Shown here: piece by piece, positions 34,101 to 38,359 of the stretch
Layout: every line of letters begins with the position of its first letter
Numbering within the stretch: the first letter of the stretch is position 1
Assembly: GCA_002494165.1 (NCBI GenBank)
Contig: DLBH01000044.1
Coordinates: 1 to 38,359 of the forward strand
DNA: 38,359 nt
Direction: 5' to 3'
Source: Lachnospiraceae bacterium UBA7026
Lineage (GTDB): Bacteria > Bacillota > Clostridia > Lachnospirales > Lachnospiraceae
Made by a program: the position numbers and the translations under genes
The notes under the pieces: model-generated
Told to the model about the DNA's origin: nothing
Databases searched by the model: none
What the model saw: only the letters and a program-made list of their open reading frames with translations

Positions 34101-34365
34101 GTACGACCCGTTCGGTGTAGAGTTATCTGAAAAAAAGGATTGTTCGTCTCGTTCGAACGTCAGCTTTATGGAAAAATAGGTTGTTCGTCTCGTTCGAAAG
34201 CCATCCTTATGGAAGAACTAGCCGTTCATCTCGTTCGAAAGCCGTTCATCAGCCTCAGATTAGCTGATTTTCCTGTTCGAAAGCCGGTTATCGTCCCTAA
34301 AAAGGCTGTTCGGCCTGTTCGAAATACGAGCATCCCGTCTTCCTTGCGTACTTTTTCTGTTCGGA
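34101..34365. repeat. Phased array of seven GTTCG-containing sites (41/42-bp spacing)
   Basis: The core is GTTCGTCTCGTTCGAA, containing the palindrome TTCGAA. The second half-site begins at 34110, 34151, 34192, 34233, 34275, 34317 and 34359, giving steps of 41, 41, 41, 42, 42 and 42 bp. Where kept, the first half-site lies exactly 9 bp before. The sequence between cores is only weakly conserved. The spacing equals about four DNA turns, so all cores face one side. It lies upstream of the ribbon-helix-helix-like gene. Confidence 0.8.
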
Positions 34366-34483
34366 TAGTAGACATCTCCCGTTCGTTCTTCGTCGGATTA
34401 TCGTATTCCAGAAAATTTTTCCTGAAGCAAGATACACATTTTGTAAGACAAATGCCTCTTGTCAGGGAGCCCCTGAGACCCCT

Positions 34484-34654
34484 TTAGCACTTGTACCGTG
34501 GAGGGCCACGGATCCTGGGAATAAAAAAGGCTCCCTCAATGCTGTTATTATCTGCATTCCTTTCTGATAGGAAATGCAGCGTTTGTACAGCGCTAGGGAG
34601 CTTCATATATTTGGGATATTCAATTGTTCTCTTATTTTCTGTTCTGCTGTCCAA
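34484..34654 (-). CDS. Doubtful 56-residue ORF
   Basis: A TTG-started ORF with AAAGGAGG 10 bases upstream; the product contains KLPSAVQTLHFLSE. It overlaps the hairpin/terminator at 34523-34612, which argues against it. Listed because the ribosome binding site is good and nothing else explains it. Confidence 0.2.
   Translation of the reverse strand: MDSRTENKRTIEYPKYMKLPSAVQTLHFLSERNADNNSIEGAFFIPRIRGPPRYKC
34523..34612 (-). terminator. Compound minus-strand terminator
   Basis: On the minus strand AGCTCCCT/AGGGAGCC, GCTGT/ACAGC and CTGCATTTCC/GGAATGCAG nest into one long hairpin, followed by TTTTTT (plus 34523-34528). Confidence 0.6.
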
Positions 34655-34752
34655 TCAGCCACCACCTCCTTTGATAAGGGCCATCAGAAAAGGAGCAGCC
34701 CAAAAAGACCACTCCTAAAAACTATAAAAGTATTGAATTTCTAAAGAGAATT

Positions 34753-35027
34753 AAAAAGCCTGTCTTAAAAGGCAGACTTCTCCTCTGTCGGGGTTTTACG
34801 TTAACGTCCAACTATATAGTCAGGAAATAACGGGATTCCTATGATCCGTTGTATATATTGTTACACTAATATGTTCAAATGGACAGACTTTTCCTCTGCT
34901 AGGGTTTAACGTCCACCATCCAGTCCTGGACTAAAGGGTTGATTCCCTTAAGCCTCCTGCTGGGAAGATACGGGATCCTTGTGATCCTGGATATTATTAA
35001 GCACTTCCAGAAAGGAACATTTGTTCG
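34753..35027 (-). ncRNA. Short minus-strand transcript with a duplicated element
   Basis: A near-consensus promoter at 35034-35062 would start this RNA near 35027. It contains two diverged copies of one element, about 111 bp apart, and may end at a weak GCCT/AGGC hairpin with five T residues near 34753-34775. Shared segments read, on the minus strand, GGATCACAAGGATCCCGTA versus GGATCATAGGAATCCCGTT, GGACGTTAAACCC versus GGACGTTAACGTAAAACCCC, and CAGAGGAAAAGTCTG versus CAGAGGAGAAGTCTG. Each copy can form a GGAT/ATCC hairpin and a CAGA/TCTG hairpin. Tandem RNA elements or a decayed duplicated gene are both possible. Confidence 0.4.
34772..34999 (-). repeat. Diverged tandem duplication, about 111-bp period
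   Basis: Copy A spans about 34772-34859 and copy B about 34883-34999 in plus coordinates. Three blocks are conserved, with indels between them. Confidence 0.6.
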
Positions 35028-35033
35028 ATAGTT

Positions 35034-35062
35034 ACTATAGCATACTTTTCTATACTTGTAAA
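35034..35062 (-). promoter_or_regulatory. Minus-strand promoter
   Basis: TTTACA (plus 35057-35062) and TATAGT (plus 35034-35039) are 17 bp apart, read on the minus strand. Confidence 0.6.
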
Positions 35063-35248
35063 GAGGCAAAATAAGAATTTGAATACTTCCTGAATTGAAA
35101 ATTTAAATTCCACTCCCGAGTGGGTCTGCGGGATTTAAATATTCAATTTACGTACTTTTCTGATATTATGCCACCCATATTGTCTTCGCAATTATAATTT
35201 GGTAAAATGACCTTATACACTTGAAAAAGTAATATGGAGGATATACAA

Positions 35249-35959
35249 ATGGGTCTTCTTTTAGATTTATTTGCTTCCAAAGCACAAAACAAAGCGCAAC
35301 GGAAGGTTGATAAACGTATGAACAAAATAAAAAAAGAAGTGGCAGCACTTGATCCCTTGCAAGAACTTGAACAGTTCAAAGTGGAGTCTCCAAACATACG
35401 TCTTTCTAAAGGTGAGATATGTTATTATGCAGGTGAGGTGCACCCTTTTAAGCTGAAACAAAGATACGCTAGATCATCCAGTTCAAAAGGTATAAGTGTA
35501 AAGATAATGAATGGTCTGTGGTATCATACCGGTGGAGGACAGTCATCTCCAATTGTCCAAGAATACTGTGATTCTTGTGACGGTACGCTATTCATCACGA
35601 ACCAGAGATGGGTTTTGACTGCCCCCAAATATGGATTCAATATAAAAATCCAAAAGATAATTAATCTTGAAATCCATGATAACGGATTCTCCTTATACGA
35701 AGGCAATCGATGTCATATGGTCAATGGAATTGGTGGTGAAAGTCTTTACCGTCTGATACAACTAATGAATGCTGCCGATAAGATTCGCGTGGAACAAGAG
35801 GAAAAAGAAGAAGCCAAACAAATCACAAAAAACAGTGCTAAGAACAAGCATAGCCCAGATAAATTTGATGAAATTAGAGAGTACAAAAAACTTTTAGATG
35901 ACGGAATCATTACGCAAGATGAATTTGAGAAAAAGCGAACGGAATTATTGTCTTTATAG
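35249..35959 (+). CDS. PH-like domain protein with C-terminal SHOCT domain
   Basis: A 236-residue cytoplasmic protein. It has a charged N-terminal helix, then a beta-rich domain (about 50-180) with the GTLFITNQRWVLTAPKYG strand pair typical of bacterial PH/GRAM-like folds, a charged linker, and a C-terminal SHOCT domain (EIREYKKLLDDGIITQDEFE). SHOCT domains promote oligomerisation and are common in mobile-element and phage-linked proteins. I chose ATG 35249 because TGGAGG lies eight bases upstream; an ATG at 35234 overlaps that site. It is much more AT-rich than the core genes, in keeping with transfer. Role unknown; defence or stress functions are possible but unsupported. Confidence 0.75.
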   Translation: MGLLLDLFASKAQNKAQRKVDKRMNKIKKEVAALDPLQELEQFKVESPNIRLSKGEICYYAGEVHPFKLKQRYARSSSSKGISVKIMNGLWYHTGGGQSSPIVQEYCDSCDGTLFITNQRWVLTAPKYGFNIKIQKIINLEIHDNGFSLYEGNRCHMVNGIGGESLYRLIQLMNAADKIRVEQEEKEEAKQITKNSAKNKHSPDKFDEIREYKKLLDDGIITQDEFEKKRTELLSL

Positions 35960-36063
35960 GCAGGAGGATTAAACTTATATAAAATGTGCGATATCGTTTG
36001 GGGACACTCAGGGACGACGTGCAAAAACCTCCTATCTATACGGATTTTGGAGGGGTGACATTA

Positions 36064-36128
36064 TTCGAGCCCCTGATTGAGCACTGAAGCATCGGTTTGA
36101 TGAGAGATCATCGGGTCGGTGCTTTTTT
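36064..36128 (+). repeat. tRNA 3'-end/terminator repeat, copy 3 (attR-like)
   Basis: It begins in the T loop (TTCGAGCCCCTGATTGAGCA), two bases different from the tRNA, then carries a terminator identical to copy 2 over 48 bp. It marks the right edge of the 3.5-kb segment. The stretch from 36129 to 36381 shows no gene. Confidence 0.85.
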
Positions 36129-36381
36129 GACTTCCGGAATTGTGGAAATCCTTTATTTATGCAGGTTTTCAGGCACATGTTTGCCTCTCATGATATGAAA
36201 ACGCGAATATCTAGAGAAGAAAATTATGGTAATTTTTCTCTCTTTTTCAGGGCTGGTGGATACTTCTCACTTATGGAGTATCCACAGTCTCTTCCCTGTT
36301 TTTTGTCTTTAATTATCTGGCTAGTGCAGGTGTCATATTCAGTGCATTCTCAACCAGAAGTTCTTTTTCCCTGTCAAGGGA

Positions 36382-36832
36382 CTAATCATGACAATAATAC
36401 TTGAGAATGGTCTGCTCATCCGCGTGTCCCATCATCTGTCTTACTGTATTCAGCCTGACCCCGCGCAAAGATAAAACCATTAGAATCATATCCATGTTTT
36501 GTCTGATATCTCCTGGCTGCATTAATGTTGTCTTTGACGGCCTCTGTAAGATATACCTGCCGGTCACCATCCTGGCTTTTGGTATTCTCTACAATCTCCC
36601 TGGCGTCTCTGCGGAACATCCTCTGCATGTGAATGTAGTTGGGCGTTTCGATATTTTCATACCAAAGAGTGACCAGTTCACCGATCGGGATTCCGGTTTG
36701 ATACTGAAACATCAGAGCCAGAGGGCTCAATCGGTATTCCTTGACTTCTTCATAGAAATCTTTCCAGATCAGCTCAGTGCTGAATCTGATCTCCTCCGGG
36801 GTGCAAGTGGTGAGCCTCTTGACATGTTTAAA
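36382..36832 (-). pseudogene. Broken tyrosine recombinase (integrase)
   Basis: One frame (36832 to about 36440) reads EEIRFSTELIWKDFYEE, LALMFQYQTGIPIGELVTLW, then a beta-hairpin region ending GYDSNGFIFARG, as in the catalytic core of Tn916/lambda-type integrases. The first catalytic Arg appears lost or replaced. A second frame then gives VRLNTVRQMMGHADEQTILK and YY, the final His and tyrosine nucleophile box. The stretch that should hold HxxR between them is missing, so there is an internal deletion plus frameshift. No upstream start is intact. It lies just past repeat copy 3 and is the likely relic of the enzyme that used the tRNA-Lys site. Confidence 0.82.
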
Positions 36833-36958
36833 TCATTTATTCTATGAAACAATTACGGGCAGAACAGCTAATATGCCATTCTGCCCTATAGTTGGTTCTA
36901 TCCTTAAAAGTGCTGATCCTCTTTTTCTATTTCTCATATTGATTCATCATTATTGAAA

Positions 36959-37597
36959 TTAAAATTTATAATCCCAACTGTCTGTAAACCGTTCTTTGAT
37001 ATCATAGATATTTGCTACATATCCGAATATATTTATTTCTCTCATATTTTCATCTTCCACAAGAATAGATACACATATATCATAATTGCTTTTGTTGTCT
37101 TTATATAAGATAATATATGATTTTCCGTCATCTTCTTCTATTCCAGAAGCAAAAAAATCATAGTTATCATTAAAAGAAGCCGGAAGATAGCTTTTTGCAA
37201 TTTTTAAAGCTGACTTTAAATCTACTTCTTTATTCACTTTATCTCCATTTATTGTGACATTCAATATGGTATTATCAAGTATTTCAAATGAAAGAGGATG
37301 GTCTAATGACTCTTCAATCGAATAAAAGTTTTGTTCTTCTGAATAAACACGTTCATCATTTTTATACACTTCATCTATCAAACCACTTTTATCAGCAATT
37401 TTTGGGTGACCTTTGACATTAAGCAAGGCAACATCATCCACAACAAGACCATCTTTATGTTCAGTATCAGAATCGGCAACTTCCTGCTGTGTTTCATTAT
37501 CTATAACATTATTTGAAGAGTCATCTTCCCCAGAACACCCAATCAAACAAGTTGCACACATCAATATTAAAAAAGTGACTACAATTATTTTTTTCAT
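36959..37597 (-). CDS. Lipoprotein of unknown function
   Basis: A 212-residue protein with a lipoprotein signal: MKKIIVVTFLILMCATCLIG then C21 (lipobox LIGC). An acidic Asp/Glu/Asn-rich linker follows, then a beta-rich domain with DLKSALKIAKSYLPASF and SYIILYKDNKSNYDICVSIL. It should be anchored outside the membrane. GAGGTGA lies about seven bases before the ATG. The gene is AT-rich and sits alone in the accessory end, probably acquired. I know no family for it. Confidence 0.75.
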   Translation of the reverse strand: MKKIIVVTFLILMCATCLIGCSGEDDSSNNVIDNETQQEVADSDTEHKDGLVVDDVALLNVKGHPKIADKSGLIDEVYKNDERVYSEEQNFYSIEESLDHPLSFEILDNTILNVTINGDKVNKEVDLKSALKIAKSYLPASFNDNYDFFASGIEEDDGKSYIILYKDNKSNYDICVSILVEDENMREINIFGYVANIYDIKERFTDSWDYKF

Positions 37598-37657
37598 ACC
37601 GCTTCACCTCATGCTACAACAATATATGTTTTACAATTTTTTAATTATTATACCAAG

Positions 37658-37679
37658 TCGCTAGCGCGATAGCTAGCGA
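37658..37679. repeat. 8-bp perfect inverted repeat
   Basis: TCGCTAGC (37658-37665) and GCTAGCGA (37672-37679) around GCGATA, in the upstream region of the lipoprotein gene. Possible operator. Confidence 0.45.
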
Positions 37680-37954
37680 AATGTACGTAAAACAATTTTT
37701 CTCAAAAATAGTAGCAGTTGTAGTATATATGTTGTATTGTTAAATCGCCAAACCCAACAACCAGCATATGACACCACCTGCTTTATTTAGTTTATCACGG
37801 ATTTCTAAACGATACAATTATATATCTTTTTTTATGATAATGTCATAAATGCGAGATGTCATTGGTTATCATCTGCATTAAAAAGCATTACATCCATTAA
37901 TCTGAAAACATGGTTATAACGGATTTAATATGATATTTGCAGACAGCCATATTT
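37680..37954. other. AT-rich non-coding stretch
   Basis: No gene, RNA or clear promoter is seen between the inverted repeat and the GGCCGTG repeats. Confidence 0.5.
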
Positions 37955-38007
37955 CACGGCCGATAAGGCCGTGTTCTCCGGCCAGTCAGGGCCGTGTTTA
38001 GCGGCCA
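37955..38007. repeat. GGCCGTG repeats resembling a transposon end
   Basis: A perfect hairpin CACGGCC-GATAA-GGCCGTG (37955-37973), then two 18-bp copies of GGCCGTGTTnnnCGGCCA at 37967-37984 and 37990-38007, a 23-bp period. Multiple iterated sites next to TGTCATATTTGGG (read on the minus strand) recall the ends of IS21-type elements. No transposase is near. Confidence 0.35.
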
Positions 38008-38108
38008 CCCAAATATGACACGATATGCTCATATGTGGATTGTTATGTTCCTATATAGATATATATATGTGAAGAGATTTCCGTAGCCGCAGCCGATGCT
38101 GTGGAGCT

Positions 38109-38241
38109 TGTGGGTAACCGGCTATAAGACGGAGCTGTGGGTAAGGTGTAGGCAGGATGTGGGCAGTCTTGCTGTCCATAGGCTGTCCATGGCTTATCCA
38201 CAGTGGAGTGCCGGTTATCCATAAATCCACAGCTCCGTCTT
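38109..38241. other. Cluster of DnaA-box-like sites inside an inverted repeat
   Basis: TTATCCACA (38194-38202) is a perfect DnaA box, TTATCCATA (38215-38223) has one change, and TGTGGGTAA occurs twice (38109-38117 and 38136-38144), each one change from the reverse box. A 15-bp perfect inverted repeat, AAGACGGAGCTGTGG (38126-38140) and CCACAGCTCCGTCTT (38227-38241), brackets the forward sites. This could be a replication origin of an element or a DnaA-titrating locus. The last 118 bases of the window show no gene. Confidence 0.5.
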
Positions 38242-38359
38242 CATTTGGCAATCTTAACCGTACTCTCTTTTAGACAATATGTAATGACCTCCGATTTGTA
38301 GGTTCGTGGATTTACCTGTATACTATAAGTCGGAAAAAGACAATGGTAACAGGGATTAC

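Larger units (their letters stand above)
32375..36128. mobile_element. Remnant genomic island(s) integrated at tRNA-Lys
   Basis: Three direct copies of the tRNA-Lys 3' end plus terminator bound two segments: a mini-insert of about 100 bp and a 3.5-kb AT-richer segment with the DnaC-like operon, iterated sites and a SHOCT protein. This is the signature of tyrosine-recombinase integration into a tRNA gene. Only a broken recombinase is present, just outside the third copy (36382-36832). No relaxase, coupling protein or phage structural gene is seen, so it is a decayed element or a passenger. Confidence 0.7.

Noticed and set aside
34101..34365. CRISPR array
   Set aside because: The conserved core is about 16 bp, the intervening parts are themselves weakly related, and there are no cas genes.
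34140..34487. A 115-codon plus-strand frame through the 41/42-bp array
   Set aside because: No ribosome binding site, and the 41-bp steps change frame between units, so no protein repeat is kept.
36159..36404. An 81-codon plus-strand frame after repeat copy 3
   Set aside because: No ribosome binding site or recognisable product; it overlaps the integrase relic and its control region.

Overview
The window looks like chromosome from a Lachnospiraceae-type Clostridia species (Firmicutes). That is an inference from a Gram-positive signal peptidase I, a DUF5711-like membrane protein, SbcCD, purine-rich AGGAGG-type ribosome binding sites, frequent TTG/GTG starts, and a moderate-GC core beside a clearly more AT-rich accessory end. 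No species can be named from the sequence alone.

Layout of the core (1-32.2 kb). Minus-strand genes: a DUF5711-like anchored beta-propeller protein, serC and cysK (serine/cysteine synthesis). Then a small unknown gene, a solitary murG, a convergent S66-family LD-carboxypeptidase and a secreted NlpC/P60-like protein. At 7.7-11.8 kb lies a three-gene unit: a BspA-type leucine-rich-repeat protein, a VWA protein with a metallopeptidase-like N-domain lacking the usual Glu, and a MoxR-type AAA+ ATPase. A minus-strand group follows (small membrane protein, lepB, yaaA, and upstream a lone HEFTH protein). At 15-20.8 kb is a signalling locus: a receiver protein whose histidine-kinase half is degenerate, an Hpt protein, and a 1235-residue CheB-CheR-PAS-kinase-receiver hybrid with no chemoreceptor or flagellar gene nearby. 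A DUF218 membrane protein, a Gfo/Idh/MocA oxidoreductase, sbcDC, a C39-like exported protein, and a TrmB methyltransferase fused to a Cof-type HAD phosphatase complete the core. Between sbcD and the C39-like gene, a strong plus-strand terminator with no gene before it, preceded by perfect stems, points to an unannotated structured RNA of about 230 nt.

Accessory end (32.3-38.36 kb). A tRNA-Lys(CTT) gene is followed by three direct copies of its 3' end plus its terminator, the pattern left by serial integration at a tRNA. Between the second and third copies lie a DnaC-like ATPase, a ribbon-helix-helix-like protein, a phased array of seven sites at 41/41/41/42/42/42-bp spacing just upstream of that operon, a duplicated element inside a short minus-strand transcription unit, and a PH-like/SHOCT protein. 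Beyond the third copy are a broken tyrosine recombinase, a lipoprotein, an IS-end-like repeat and a cluster of DnaA-box-like sites inside a 15-bp inverted repeat.

A recurring trait is short degenerate tandem repeats, each with its own unit: 23 bp x6, 21 bp x5, 14 bp x12, 40 bp x3, 15 bp x4, 41/42 bp x7. The two arrays inside coding sequence have units divisible by three; the intergenic ones mostly do not.
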